Below, piece by piece: positions 26,708-35,824 of a stretch of 64,000 nt of DNA. Every line of letters starts with the position of its first letter. The stretch's first letter is position 1. Origin of the DNA: UBA868 sp016776875 (lineage in GTDB: Bacteria; Pseudomonadota; Gammaproteobacteria; Arenicellales; UBA868); assembly GCA_051201585.1 (NCBI GenBank), contig CP179198.1, forward strand, positions 620,001-684,000. The letters are read 5' to 3'. The position numbers and the translations under genes are program-made. Under the pieces are notes generated by a model. That model worked only from the letters and a program-made list of their open reading frames with translations. It was not told the DNA's origin and made no database searches.

Positions 26708-27058
26708 ATGACTGATGCCCCTGATTCATTGAGTTCGCTTCATTTAGACCCCATCGAGGCCGTGAGCGCGGCCGTCATCGCGCATATGAACGAGGATCAT
26801 CCTGACGCGAATCTTGACTATGCTCGTGGCCCTGGTGGCTGTCCAGAGGCTATATCAGCGATGCTCCTAAAGATTAATCGTTTGGGAATTGTTCTTCAGG
26901 TAACGATTTCAAATGGCGTCAAAACAATTCCCATTCAATTTCCAGAGCCGCTGGAATCGCAGGACCAAATACGACCCGCGTTGATCAATCTACTGACCGA
27001 GGCGCGAACGTCTCTCAAGTCTGCAAATCAATCTTCCCATCAGGAAACATCGGAATGA
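26708..27058 (+). CDS. DUF2470 domain protein
   Basis: A 116-residue cytoplasmic protein made mostly of a DUF2470 domain, recognised by AVIAHMNEDHPDANLDYAR. This domain is found at the C-terminus of HugZ-type haem-utilisation proteins and pyridoxamine-phosphate-oxidase-like proteins. Here it stands alone, without the split-barrel domain, so no haem-degrading activity is claimed. Its stop overlaps the pirin ATG (ATGA at 27055-27058). Confidence 0.75.
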   Translation: MTDAPDSLSSLHLDPIEAVSAAVIAHMNEDHPDANLDYARGPGGCPEAISAMLLKINRLGIVLQVTISNGVKTIPIQFPEPLESQDQIRPALINLLTEARTSLKSANQSSHQETSE

Positions 27059-27942
27059 ATGGTATGTTGCGCGAATGTGCAGATGTGAATCATGAGCCGA
27101 TTGATCGTCCGGTAGATCGAGTTCTCGCCGGTCAACCCACATCAGACGGGGCGGGCGTTCGCCTGACCCGGTACATTGGATCGCAATTGCTGTCCGAGCT
27201 TGATCCATTTTTGTTGCTCGATTTTTTTGAGTCGGATAATCCGGATGACTACATCGCGGGTTTTCCGTCCCACCCGCATCGTGGATTTGAAACCGTAACT
27301 TATCTCCTTGCGGGGAAGATGCGTCATGGTGATAGTGTTGGTCATAGCGGCGTAATCGAAGCAGGCGGTATTCAGTGGATGACGGCAGGGCGTGGCATTA
27401 TTCACTCAGAAATGCCGGAGCAGGAAAACGGTCGATTGGCCGGGTTTCAGCTTTGGGTAAACTTGCCCTCGGAAAAAAAACTTTGCGAGCCGGCGTATCA
27501 TGAGCACCCCAAAGAAGAGATTCCCGCTGAAAGCCGGTTATCGGGCGCCGAAGTCCGTGTGATTGCCGGTGTGACTTCAGAAGGAACGAGAGGGCCCGTG
27601 AGCGATGTGGTCACGAGTCCGTTATACCTTGATATTGATCTTCCTGCGAATGCGCCTTTTGAGGAAGCGACGCCACAGGGGCATAGCTGTTTCGTGTTTG
27701 TGATTGACGGGGCGCTTGAAGTTTTGGATCGTGATAGTAGAGAGACTGTGAGTGCCCGCCAGCTAGCGGCTTTGGGTGCGGGTAGTCGGGTCCGTATAAA
27801 TGCGGGAGCGAGTGGGGCCAGATTGCTGTTTGTTTGCGCCCAAGCTTTGCATGAGCCAGTGGCACGCTATGGACCTTTCGTGATGAATACCCGTGAAGAG
27901 ATAGAAAAAGCGGTCGAAGATTTCAATTCTGGTCAATTCTAG
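27055..27942 (+). CDS. Pirin family protein
   Basis: A 295-residue bicupin of the pirin family. The N-terminal cupin shows the metal-binding HPHRGFETVTYLLAG motif and GGIQWMTAGRGIIHSE with further His/Glu ligands; a second cupin follows with the HSCFVFVIDG segment. Bacterial pirins may have quercetin 2,3-dioxygenase activity or regulatory roles; the substrate is unknown. Translation is probably coupled to the upstream DUF2470 gene. ATG 27064 is an alternative start. Confidence 0.88.
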   Translation: MNGMLRECADVNHEPIDRPVDRVLAGQPTSDGAGVRLTRYIGSQLLSELDPFLLLDFFESDNPDDYIAGFPSHPHRGFETVTYLLAGKMRHGDSVGHSGVIEAGGIQWMTAGRGIIHSEMPEQENGRLAGFQLWVNLPSEKKLCEPAYHEHPKEEIPAESRLSGAEVRVIAGVTSEGTRGPVSDVVTSPLYLDIDLPANAPFEEATPQGHSCFVFVIDGALEVLDRDSRETVSARQLAALGAGSRVRINAGASGARLLFVCAQALHEPVARYGPFVMNTREEIEKAVEDFNSGQF

Positions 27943-27961
27943 GCACTCTCATTACCGAGTT

Positions 27962-28693
27962 TTGCCTGAAATTGAAATGATCACCAATCCACGCGCTGTT
28001 GATCGAATCGCGATTCGCGATTCGCTTGGTTATCCGGCGATCACGTTGCTAGCGAGCATGATTGGTTTTGGGTCTCTTGTTAACGAAAGTGGTCTTCCGC
28101 TTGGCATGGCAATTGCCGGCACGCTTGGAATATGGGGATTGCCCGGGCAACTCACATTAGTCGAGATGCATGCGGCAGGCGCCTCTGCTTTTTTTGTGAT
28201 TCTTGGTGTTGCGCTCGCGAATGCTCGATTCCTGCCGATGGCCGTTTCGTTTATGCCTCTGATGCCAAGCCGCCGCAAAGGGATAGCTTCAGATTTTGCA
28301 TTGGTTCAAATGCTTTCAATTAACTCGTGGGCTGCCGGTTTAAAACGCTTTCCAGAGATTGCGCTTGAACTTAGGCGACGCTATTACGTTGTGTTTGGTG
28401 CTATTTGCATGAGTGCGGGCTTGATCGGCACGATCATCGGCTATCTTGGTGTTGCGATGATGCCAAGAGAGATTGCGCTTGGACTTATTTTTATGAACCC
28501 GCTTTTTTTCGCCGTTCTCCTGGCCGGCGTCAATAATCGTCCCTCGCTTAATGCGCTGCTGATCGGGGCGCCTCTTGGACTATTTTTTCATTTAGCTTTG
28601 CCTGATTTTGATCTTCTGCTAACCGGAATTATCGGCGGTAGCCTTGCGTTCTGGATAGCCCAGCGTTGGCCGCAACCGGACAATTCCCCATGA
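27962..28693 (+). CDS. azlC: AzlC family branched-chain amino acid exporter, large subunit
   Basis: A 243-residue inner-membrane protein of the AzlC family, the large subunit of two-component branched-chain amino acid exporters. It has AVDRIAIRDSLGYPAITLLASMIGFGSLV and PGQLTLVEM, typical of AzlC/YgaZ, and about seven membrane segments. The start may be TTG 27962 or ATG 27977 (MITNPRAVD). Its stop overlaps the azlD start, and a LeuB-family gene follows, which fits a branched-chain amino acid theme. Confidence 0.85.
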   Translation: MPEIEMITNPRAVDRIAIRDSLGYPAITLLASMIGFGSLVNESGLPLGMAIAGTLGIWGLPGQLTLVEMHAAGASAFFVILGVALANARFLPMAVSFMPLMPSRRKGIASDFALVQMLSINSWAAGLKRFPEIALELRRRYYVVFGAICMSAGLIGTIIGYLGVAMMPREIALGLIFMNPLFFAVLLAGVNNRPSLNALLIGAPLGLFFHLALPDFDLLLTGIIGGSLAFWIAQRWPQPDNSP

Positions 28694-29046
28694 CAACAGG
28701 GTCATACCTTGGGCTAACGTTGCTCACACTTGGCGCGATATTAGGCACCTATTTCTGGAGGGGAATGGGTGTATTGTTTGCCTCCCGAGTAAATAGTGCC
28801 GGGGCTGTATTTCAATGGGTGACGTTTGTGTCTTACGCGATGCTCGGCGGCCTGATTGCCCGTATGGTGGTTCTGCCGATTGGACCATTAGAAGAAACAT
28901 CTTTGCTCATTCGCAGCTTGGCGTTCGCGACAGGCGTGACCGTATTTCTGCTTTTCGGGCGACGGGTGTTGCCAGCCGTTTTGATCGGGGTGGGATCGTT
29001 TATTACGATGATGTTTCTTAGCTCGTTTAATGTCGACGTACCATAA
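28690..29046 (+). CDS. azlD: AzlD family branched-chain amino acid exporter, small subunit
   Basis: A small membrane protein of about 118 residues with three to four hydrophobic segments, matching AzlD/YgaH in size and position. The start ATG 28690 overlaps the azlC stop (ATGA). In-frame codons upstream at 28666 lie inside azlC and are not needed. It pairs with the AzlC subunit to form the exporter. Confidence 0.82.
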   Translation: MTTGSYLGLTLLTLGAILGTYFWRGMGVLFASRVNSAGAVFQWVTFVSYAMLGGLIARMVVLPIGPLEETSLLIRSLAFATGVTVFLLFGRRVLPAVLIGVGSFITMMFLSSFNVDVP

Positions 29047-29145
29047 AGGTATTGACTCGAAATCGGGACGATAACTCAGACCCCGTTAGGGAGGATGTAG
29101 ACTTGCCAGAGGCATTAATTATTCTTCCAGATTATCGAGACCATT

Positions 29146-30246
29146 ATGCAACTTAAAGTTCTCGCGCTCGGAGGGGACGGTATCGGGCCAGAGGTGGTTG
29201 ATGCAGGCCTTAAGGTGCTGGAATGTGCTGCAAAATCAATTGATCTTGTTCTTGATATTAGTGAAGACCTTTTGCATGGCGCGGCGTGGGAAAGGTACGG
29301 CACCTTCATAAGAGATGAGACGCTTGAAAAAGCGCGAGCGTCAAATGCCGTTCTGGTTGGTGCTGTCGGTGGTCCAAAGTGGGATCATATTGTTAGGGAT
29401 GGCGGCCCTGAAGAGCAGGATGGCCTGATGAAGTTGCGATATCACCTTAAAACCTTTGCTTGCTTGCGTCACGCGAGAGTTCATCGCGCGTTGCTTGACA
29501 GGACCGCATTCAAGCCGGCCATTCTAAAAGGGGCCGATATTATGGTCATGAGAGAGCTTTGTGGTGGTGCAATGTTTACCCCGACACGGGGCATCACGGC
29601 TGGCAGCGACGGTATTCGGCGTGGGTTTGATCTTAACGAGTACCGAGAATCTGAAATTGCTCGCTTCGCTCGTGTGGGATTCGAGGTCGCTCGTCGTCGA
29701 TGTAATCGCCTGTTGTCTGTAGATAAGTCAAACGTCTTTATGGCCGGTAAACTTTGGCGTGAGATTGTCAGTGATCTCGGCCATGAAGAATTTCCTGATG
29801 TAGAGCTTACCCACTTCTTTGCCGATAACGCCGCGTATCAACTTTCCCGCCGTCCCGCGGATTTCGATGTCATTCTCGCTGATAATTTATTTGGGGATAT
29901 TCTTTCCGATCAAGCCGGCGCTATCGCAGGCTCACTCGGTATGCTGCCTTCAGCCTGCCTTGCTGGATTGCCTGCAAAACAGATCTCGGAATGTCCAGCG
30001 ATCTATGAGCCGGTCCATGGGAGTGCGCCAGATATTGCTGGCCAAGGAGTCGCGAATCCTATCGGTACAATTTTATCGGTTGGGATGCTGTTGGAATACA
30101 GCGCGGGTCAGCCGGATTGCGCGCGCCGTGTTGATCGAGCAGTGGATGCGGCGCTTACTGCAGGTTTTGCGACGCCAGATCTTGGTGGTGACCACACGAC
30201 GAGTCAGGTTACCGACGCGGTGATTCGGTGCTTCAGGAAAGTCTGA
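29146..30246 (+). CDS. LeuB-family beta-decarboxylating dehydrogenase
   Basis: A 366-residue NAD-dependent enzyme of the isopropylmalate/isocitrate dehydrogenase family, which oxidises and decarboxylates (R)-3-hydroxy-2-alkyl diacids. Visible are LGGDGIGPEVV, GAVGGPKWD (typical of LeuB), the catalytic VDKSNVF lysine and the metal-binding DNLFGDILSDQAGAIAGSLGMLPSA. The usual RELTGGIYFG segment is replaced by RELCGGAMFTPTRG. It therefore may be a paralogue acting on another malate-type substrate. No leuA, leuC or leuD is adjacent. Confidence 0.78.
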   Translation: MQLKVLALGGDGIGPEVVDAGLKVLECAAKSIDLVLDISEDLLHGAAWERYGTFIRDETLEKARASNAVLVGAVGGPKWDHIVRDGGPEEQDGLMKLRYHLKTFACLRHARVHRALLDRTAFKPAILKGADIMVMRELCGGAMFTPTRGITAGSDGIRRGFDLNEYRESEIARFARVGFEVARRRCNRLLSVDKSNVFMAGKLWREIVSDLGHEEFPDVELTHFFADNAAYQLSRRPADFDVILADNLFGDILSDQAGAIAGSLGMLPSACLAGLPAKQISECPAIYEPVHGSAPDIAGQGVANPIGTILSVGMLLEYSAGQPDCARRVDRAVDAALTAGFATPDLGGDHTTSQVTDAVIRCFRKV

Positions 30247-30431
30247 TATCAGCCATAATGTCATAAATTTTGGTTTTGCTTTTAGGGTGTCAACTTCTTC
30301 AGCGAGAGTGATGATGTGTTCGCCATGTTCCGGCATGGTTTAAGAGTGTGCGTTTTTTGTACGCAGGTCAAATTGATACAGGTTACAACCCGTTTACATT
30401 AAATTAATTTTTATTTGGACGAATCAACGCT

Positions 30432-31472
30432 ATGAACCACGTGGTTAATTCAAAACTGACTCTAGACGAACCGCGTATTGAAATAGAAGCAGTAGATGCA
30501 AAATCAGTATTAGATGAAATTTTTACCGCGGCGGGCTGTGTCCGCAGTGTGTCAAATATTGTTGCGGAACACCTTGTAGATACGAGTCTGTGCGGAATGG
30601 AAAGTCACGGTGTCATGCGCGCGCTCCAATATGCTGAACAATTCCAGGACGGCTACATGATGGCTCGATCTGAGCCCCAGATTGTGACTGATGATCGGGG
30701 CGCAATTGAGATCAACGGTAATGGTGGGATCGGCATACCAGCGATGCAGCTCGCGTATGAAAAAGGAACTGAAGTCGCTAGGTTATCGGGAATTTCTGCG
30801 TTGGCTGTCCGCAATGTCGGTCATACAGGTCGGCATGGCGCATTTGCGGATCTAGCGGCAGAAGACGGTTTTCTCACCATATGTGTCGGCGGTGGAAATC
30901 GAGAAATTTGGCGCCAGGTGGCGCCGTATGGCGGGGCAAAGCCGATGCTTCCCACTAACCCTTGGTGCGTGGGGATACCGGGGGGCGCAAGGGGTCCGGT
31001 CGTACTGGACTTTGCGACTTCCAAAATTGCAGGTGGATGGATTTATGCTGCAAAGAGCGCCGGCGCTTTGTTGCCCGAGGATTCCGTGATTGATTCCAGC
31101 GGTAACCCGACCCGTGATCCAAACGACTACTTTGATGGCGGCGCGATTTTGCCCTTTGGAGGCCATAAAGGATATGCGTTGGCGTTGGTAGGCGAGATCA
31201 TTGGAGAAGCAATGCTGGGTCCCGTAAAAACCGAGTGTAATTGGCTACTGATCACTCTGGATTCAGAACGGTTTCGCGAGACTTCGACGGCAGGAGAGAT
31301 CGCTGAGGAGATTCTCTCCGAGCTCCGGGACTGTCCACCTGCACCCGGTTTCAGCAAAGTAGAGATTCCCGGTGAGCGTGAGCGAGCGCATCGAACCAAT
31401 TCGTGTGGGGTCGTTTCAATTCCATCCGAGACATGGAAGCAAGTTCTCGAGTTACACAAGAGTCTTGTTTAA
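30432..31472 (+). CDS. Ldh family malate/lactate/ureidoglycolate-type dehydrogenase
   Basis: A 346-residue NAD(P)-dependent oxidoreductase of the Ldh (malate/L-sulfolactate/ureidoglycolate dehydrogenase) family. It shows CGMESHGVMRALQY with the catalytic His, VRNVGHTGRHGAFADLAA, the TNPWCVGIPG segment and FGGHKGYALALV. The family acts on 2-hydroxy acids; the substrate cannot be read from these motifs. It follows the LeuB-family gene and precedes an EamA exporter on the same strand. Confidence 0.85.
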   Translation: MNHVVNSKLTLDEPRIEIEAVDAKSVLDEIFTAAGCVRSVSNIVAEHLVDTSLCGMESHGVMRALQYAEQFQDGYMMARSEPQIVTDDRGAIEINGNGGIGIPAMQLAYEKGTEVARLSGISALAVRNVGHTGRHGAFADLAAEDGFLTICVGGGNREIWRQVAPYGGAKPMLPTNPWCVGIPGGARGPVVLDFATSKIAGGWIYAAKSAGALLPEDSVIDSSGNPTRDPNDYFDGGAILPFGGHKGYALALVGEIIGEAMLGPVKTECNWLLITLDSERFRETSTAGEIAEEILSELRDCPPAPGFSKVEIPGERERAHRTNSCGVVSIPSETWKQVLELHKSLV

Positions 31473-31559
31473 CTCTATTCTTGGAAAGCCCAGCATAATG
31501 AGAGAGGATAATTCGGGGAGCATGAATTTTAATGTCGAGGGCTTGCTATTACTACGAGG

Positions 31560-32489
31560 GTGCCTTCTGTTTTGAGTCGTGATTTGACAGGCCAAAGAGT
31601 GGTGATCGCAAACACCCAGTGCTTTGCTTCTATTTTTTTATGGGCGAGTGGTTTTGTTGCACTCGAATTTCTGGTTGATGATTGGGGTGCGCTCTCGCTC
31701 AACGCGATTCGACTCGGGGTTTCGGCTTTATTTCTGATGCTCTGGTGGATTTTGAGAGACGGTCTTAGTGTCATTACTCAGGCACCATGGTCGAAAGGGT
31801 TAATGGTGGGTGGACTGGGTTGGGGGATTGGCTCGCTATTGCTTTTTTTAGGGCAGCGCATGTCAGATCCCGTCACAACGACAATCGTTGTCGCGATGAT
31901 GCCGTTAGCTGGCGCAGCGATTGAGATGATCTTTGAAAAGAGAAAGCTCCTATGGGGAGAGTATCTCGGGATTGGACTCGCGCTTTTCGGCGGGTATCTG
32001 GCGACAGGCGTCTCACTCGCAAAAAGTGAAGTTGGGATCGGGGTCGTGCTCTGTTTCTTGGCAATTTTTCTTTTTGCGTGGGCAACACGCGCCACCACTC
32101 GTCAACTTGGTGATCTGACTGCGACCGGTCAAACGACAGTCACAATGATCGGCGGTGGCGTCGTTTCGTTTGGGCTTTATTTGGGGTTTTTGGCAGCCGG
32201 TTCAGTCGAAGTGCATATCGGCCCTGTAACGCCATCTGTCATTTGGCCCCTTTTCATATTTTTGTTGCCATCGTCAGGTATTGCCCAATTGTTATGGATT
32301 ATCGGTGCCGGCAGACTGGGGATTATGATCGCATCATTTCATATGAACGCAGCGCCTTTTTATGTGATGGTTATTCTTGCAACCTTATTTGATGCGGCAT
32401 GGCAACCGGTTCGAATAATGGGCGCGGTTCTGGTTATTTTAGGGGTGATCATTGCCCAATCTCGACAGTGGAATCAGAAGGCCATTTAG
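31560..32489 (+). CDS. EamA/DMT family transporter
   Basis: A 309-residue inner-membrane protein with about ten hydrophobic helices in two EamA repeats (first around LWASGFVALEFLVDDW, second around LGDLTATGQTTVTMIGGGVVSF). It belongs to the drug/metabolite transporter superfamily and probably exports a small metabolite. It starts with GTG 31560. The substrate is unknown; it may serve the preceding dehydrogenase genes. Confidence 0.85.
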   Translation: MPSVLSRDLTGQRVVIANTQCFASIFLWASGFVALEFLVDDWGALSLNAIRLGVSALFLMLWWILRDGLSVITQAPWSKGLMVGGLGWGIGSLLLFLGQRMSDPVTTTIVVAMMPLAGAAIEMIFEKRKLLWGEYLGIGLALFGGYLATGVSLAKSEVGIGVVLCFLAIFLFAWATRATTRQLGDLTATGQTTVTMIGGGVVSFGLYLGFLAAGSVEVHIGPVTPSVIWPLFIFLLPSSGIAQLLWIIGAGRLGIMIASFHMNAAPFYVMVILATLFDAAWQPVRIMGAVLVILGVIIAQSRQWNQKAI

Positions 32490-32537
32490 GCGCGCTTTGT
32501 GTCGGTATAATTTAATTAAATGGGGAGAAGCAAAAAC

Positions 32538-33152
32538 ATGCGCACGTTAGTGGAAAGACTGGTTTTAATTTTGGGTTTTACAGTTAGTTTTGTAGCCGCT
32601 GCCGAAGGCAGTCGCGGCGCAGAGTTGTTTGAGGCCCAATGTATTAGCTGTCATGGTAATGCAGCGGTGAACCTTAAAACGCCTGTTTTGCATGGCCAGG
32701 AACCCGCTTACATCGCCCGATCATTAGAGGCCTTTCAACTGGGTGGCCGGATCGATCAAATCATGTCTAGTATGAACGAGATCGCATCTGGATTATCGAA
32801 CGAGGATATTTCTGCTCTCGCTGAATATCTGGCCGGTCAGGACCCTTGCGCGATTGATCTACAAATTGATTACGGTCGAGATGGCTTTCAGGAAGAATTC
32901 GCCGCGGGCCGTGACAAGTACGCGCAGTCGAACTGCGGTCACTGCCATGATAGTTTCCATCACTATGCCCCCCGTATCGTGGGCCAAAAAGCGGCCTATC
33001 TTGAGCTTGCTTTATCTCAATTCAAGAGTGGCGTTCGGGTGGCGCCAATGATGCCCCAGCTGTTGGCATCTTGGACAGAGCAGGATTTCAAAAATGTGGT
33101 GACTTATCTTAGCGGTATGCGTTTAATGCGTGCTTGTGGCGACCATTATTGA
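32538..33152 (+). CDS. Di-haem cytochrome c (c4-like)
   Basis: A periplasmic electron carrier with two class I haem c domains. A signal peptide (MRTLVERLVLILGFTVSFVAA) is followed by the haem sites CISCH and CGHCH about 100 residues apart, each with a downstream axial Met candidate (SSMNEIAS, VAPMMPQLL). About 204 residues fit cytochrome c4, which passes electrons to terminal oxidases. I chose ATG 32538 over ATG 32520 because it starts directly at the signal peptide and follows GGGGAG. Confidence 0.88.
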   Translation: MRTLVERLVLILGFTVSFVAAAEGSRGAELFEAQCISCHGNAAVNLKTPVLHGQEPAYIARSLEAFQLGGRIDQIMSSMNEIASGLSNEDISALAEYLAGQDPCAIDLQIDYGRDGFQEEFAAGRDKYAQSNCGHCHDSFHHYAPRIVGQKAAYLELALSQFKSGVRVAPMMPQLLASWTEQDFKNVVTYLSGMRLMRACGDHY

Positions 33153-33201
33153 TTGACGTTGAGAATCAGACAGATTTCGATCCTCATTCGAATTTTTTGG
33201 T

Positions 33202-34338
33202 CTAAAGCACTTTTTCCATAGCCAAATAGCAGTGCACATAGTCCATGGCATGGCCATCAGGATTTTCGGCAACCCGATCTTCATAGCGTTGATAGAACCG
33301 ATCAACGATTTGATCTTTTTCTTCCTGAGGGCGTTCACCCGAGAGTCCATTTACAAATACCGCTTCACTCCACGATCGAAGCGTCGGAATGTAACTCACG
33401 GCGAATTCGCGGTCTGACATGGATCCTTGGGCCTCATCGAAAGCGCGTCGGTAAGGGCAGCCTAGAACACCTGTCTTTGCAGAGACAAGTCTGAGCCCGG
33501 CTTGATAAACCGCTGAGGATTGATCTTTGAGCGGTGCGCAAAATTCTTCGACGGTGCGGTAGTACTGCGGAAACGCCGTATTTTGAAATTCATCTGATGT
33601 GATGATGCCCTCGTTACACATATTGCTCCAGAGCTCAGCAAAAGTATCAAACATGTTGATACCGCCAGTATTTCCCAGATAACGGCCTTGCTCATCAATT
33701 CCAAAGTTAAGGATGACGAGACGCCCTCCGGGTCTAGCTTCTCGGCTTCGGGCGAGCAGCAGGTCTTCCCAATTACGTTTAGCTTGTTGCGCAAATGCTG
33801 CAAGAGCATCGCCTGATGCGCCAACCATATGAACATGATCATCAATCGTGCAGGGCTTTTCCGAGATGTAATGCATTGCAGTGGCAGAGAATCCAATGTC
33901 AAGCGTTTCATTGGGCAAGAGTTGTTCATGAAATCCAATTCCGCAGGCATTAACAAACACGTTTTCAATGTCTGTCAGAAAAGTATTAGCGCCCGACGAA
34001 CCAAATCCTAATAAATTCTTAAACAAGGCGCTAAAGTCATTGCTGGGTAGATCGGTATAGGTCACTTGAATTTGTGTTTGCGCAAATCGATCTCGGAGAT
34101 GTTCAATACATTTTCGCCAAGCCGCCTCCGAGGTGCCGCCATCGGCTGCGCCAAAATCCGCAAGTCGAATGGGTTGCCCTTGGGATGGCTCTGGAACGAC
34201 TTGAGCGGCATCGAGCAGCATCCTGACAGCGTTATCGATAACATCTTTTGCACCTCGAGTGCGTTGACTGTAATAGCCACCCCCTTTCATAGCCATTGTT
34301 TGAGCGGTCGCAGGCAAATTTTCCAAGGGTTGATTCAT
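33202..34338 (-). CDS. SABATH-like SAM-dependent carboxyl methyltransferase
   Basis: A 378-residue protein resembling the SABATH family, best known from plants, where it methylates carboxyl groups of salicylate, jasmonate and similar acids. Signatures are MAMKGGGYYSQ near the N-terminus, the SAM-binding LADFGAADGGTS, YTDLPSNDFSALF and the FSATAMHYIS region, plus a GGRLVILNFG strand. Bacterial members exist but are uncommon. It is monocistronic on the minus strand, convergent with the cytochrome c gene. The substrate is unknown. Confidence 0.78.
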   Translation of the reverse strand: MNQPLENLPATAQTMAMKGGGYYSQRTRGAKDVIDNAVRMLLDAAQVVPEPSQGQPIRLADFGAADGGTSEAAWRKCIEHLRDRFAQTQIQVTYTDLPSNDFSALFKNLLGFGSSGANTFLTDIENVFVNACGIGFHEQLLPNETLDIGFSATAMHYISEKPCTIDDHVHMVGASGDALAAFAQQAKRNWEDLLLARSREARPGGRLVILNFGIDEQGRYLGNTGGINMFDTFAELWSNMCNEGIITSDEFQNTAFPQYYRTVEEFCAPLKDQSSAVYQAGLRLVSAKTGVLGCPYRRAFDEAQGSMSDREFAVSYIPTLRSWSEAVFVNGLSGERPQEEKDQIVDRFYQRYEDRVAENPDGHAMDYVHCYLAMEKVL

Positions 34339-34441
34339 AGCTTTTCAGTCCGGTCTAAAGTTTATTTTTGCCATTTTAGTCTAGTAGATTATGAATTAAG
34401 TGTGCGAGAGCAATTTTGCCTTCAAAGAGTCAGAGTTCGAA

Positions 34442-34464
34442 TTCCCGAGGGAAATACTCGGGAG
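34442..34464. promoter_or_regulatory. Inverted repeat upstream of the TRAP operon
   Basis: CCCGAG at 34444-34449 and CTCGGG at 34457-34462 form a hairpin extended by one or two pairs, with a seven-base loop, in the 274-base region between divergent genes. There is no T-run. It may be an operator for the TRAP transporter genes. Confidence 0.35.
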
Positions 34465-34612
34465 AATTAGACGGGGTACTGCTTAGGTATCGGATAAACA
34501 CGCAAGAATTTTGTTGTTTTAAGCACTTTTAGTTGCGATACTAGAAAAAGCTGGCTTATCCAATATTGATCGGTAGCCTGCGTTTTAAAAATTAACCAAT
34601 TGAGGAGGAATC

Positions 34613-35707
34613 ATGGAAAGACGTGATTTTCTAAAAAAAGCAGGTGCAGGGACCGCAGTTGCCGCGGGTACGCTTGCAGCTCCAGCCATCGTCAAAGCGC
34701 GGACTGAAATTGTAATGGTGTCAACATGGCCGCGTGATTTTCCGGGTCTAGGAACCGGCGCACAGCGTTTTGCTGACAGTCTCAGTGAGCTTTCAGATGG
34801 CCGACTGAACGTGACCTATTATGCGAGTGGCGAGCGGGTGAAGCCGTTTGACTCTTTCGATGAGGTCGCATCCGGAAACGCGCAGATGTATCACGCCGCT
34901 GATTATTACTGGAAAGGTAAACACCCGGGTTGGGCGTACTTTACCGCCGTTCCGTTTGGGTTCGTATACAGTGAAATGAACGCGTGGATTAATTGGGGTG
35001 GTGGCCAGGCATTGTGGGACGAGCTATCTGCTGATTTCGGACTTAAGTGCCTGACCTGTGGTAACACGGGTGTTCAGATGGGCGGTTGGTTCCGGAAAGA
35101 GATTAATTCCGCTGATGACCTTAAAGGTCTCAAAATGCGTATCCCGGGCTTAGGGGGTGATGTGATGGCCAAGCTGGGCGCTTCGCCAGTCTCTCTTCCA
35201 GGCAGTCAAATCTATGAAAACCTGATGTCTGGCGCGATTGATGCCACAGAGTGGGTGGGGCCTTGGAATGATTCTTATATGAAATTCTATGAGGCTGCCA
35301 AATATTATTACTTCCCCGGTATGCATGAGCCGGCGTCAATGCTTGCAGTGGGCATGAACAAGAGTTGGTGGGACGGCCTGTCAAAGACCGATCAGGCTTT
35401 GATAAAAGCTGCCGCTACTCAGGAAGATTCTCGTATGATGTCGGAGTACAACGCTAAAAACGGCGCCGCACTCGACAAGCTGATCACCGAGCAGGGCGTT
35501 CAGGTGCGAGAGTTTAATGATGACGTCTACGATGCATTCGGTGAGGCGGCGGAAGAGGTTTTTGATGAAGTTCGCGCACACAGTGACCTGGCAAACAGAA
35601 TTCATGAGAGTTTTGCTGCGTCACGAAAGGATGTTGGCCGTTGGATGAATCTCTCCGATCAGCCTTATCTGCGTCAACGTAATAGAGTCCTTGGTGTAGA
35701 GATTTAA
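34613..35707 (+). CDS. TRAP transporter substrate-binding protein, TakP/DctP type
   Basis: A 364-residue periplasmic binding protein of a TRAP transporter. The N-terminus MERRDFLKKAGAGTAVAAG is a twin-arginine-like signal, cleaved near IVKAR. The TakP-subfamily motifs are clear: LKGLKMRIPGLGGDVMAKLG (with the conserved Arg that binds the carboxylate), GAIDATEWVGPWND and the AKYYYFPG segment. TakP proteins bind 2-oxo acids or related carboxylates as dimers. ATG 34613 follows a strong GAGGAGG site. The two permeases follow after a terminator hairpin. Confidence 0.92.
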   Translation: MERRDFLKKAGAGTAVAAGTLAAPAIVKARTEIVMVSTWPRDFPGLGTGAQRFADSLSELSDGRLNVTYYASGERVKPFDSFDEVASGNAQMYHAADYYWKGKHPGWAYFTAVPFGFVYSEMNAWINWGGGQALWDELSADFGLKCLTCGNTGVQMGGWFRKEINSADDLKGLKMRIPGLGGDVMAKLGASPVSLPGSQIYENLMSGAIDATEWVGPWNDSYMKFYEAAKYYYFPGMHEPASMLAVGMNKSWWDGLSKTDQALIKAAATQEDSRMMSEYNAKNGAALDKLITEQGVQVREFNDDVYDAFGEAAEEVFDEVRAHSDLANRIHESFAASRKDVGRWMNLSDQPYLRQRNRVLGVEI

Positions 35708-35729
35708 TCGCCTACTACGGACTAGCGAT

Positions 35730-35760
35730 AGAGCGGAGCCTCATGGCTCCGCTCTTTTCT
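35730..35760 (+). terminator. Strong hairpin terminator after the TRAP binding-protein gene
   Basis: AGAGCGGAGCC (35730-35740) and GGCTCCGCTCT (35745-35755) pair perfectly over 11 bp with a TCAT loop, followed by TTTTCT. It lies between the binding-protein and permease genes, so it probably gives high binding-protein expression with partial read-through to the permeases. Confidence 0.88.
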
Positions 35761-35824
35761 CCCACCCGATCTGTCAATCGGCGAACATCGGGTGCATTTC
35801 CTGAGTAGTCACGCAAATTAGAAG

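Noticed and set aside
29819..30223. A 134-residue plus-strand frame inside the LeuB-family gene
   Set aside because: It overlaps the DNLFGD and other family motifs of the main frame, and has no independent support.
33462..33968. A 168-residue minus-strand frame within the SABATH-like gene
   Set aside because: It is another frame of the same strand inside a well-supported gene and shows no motif.
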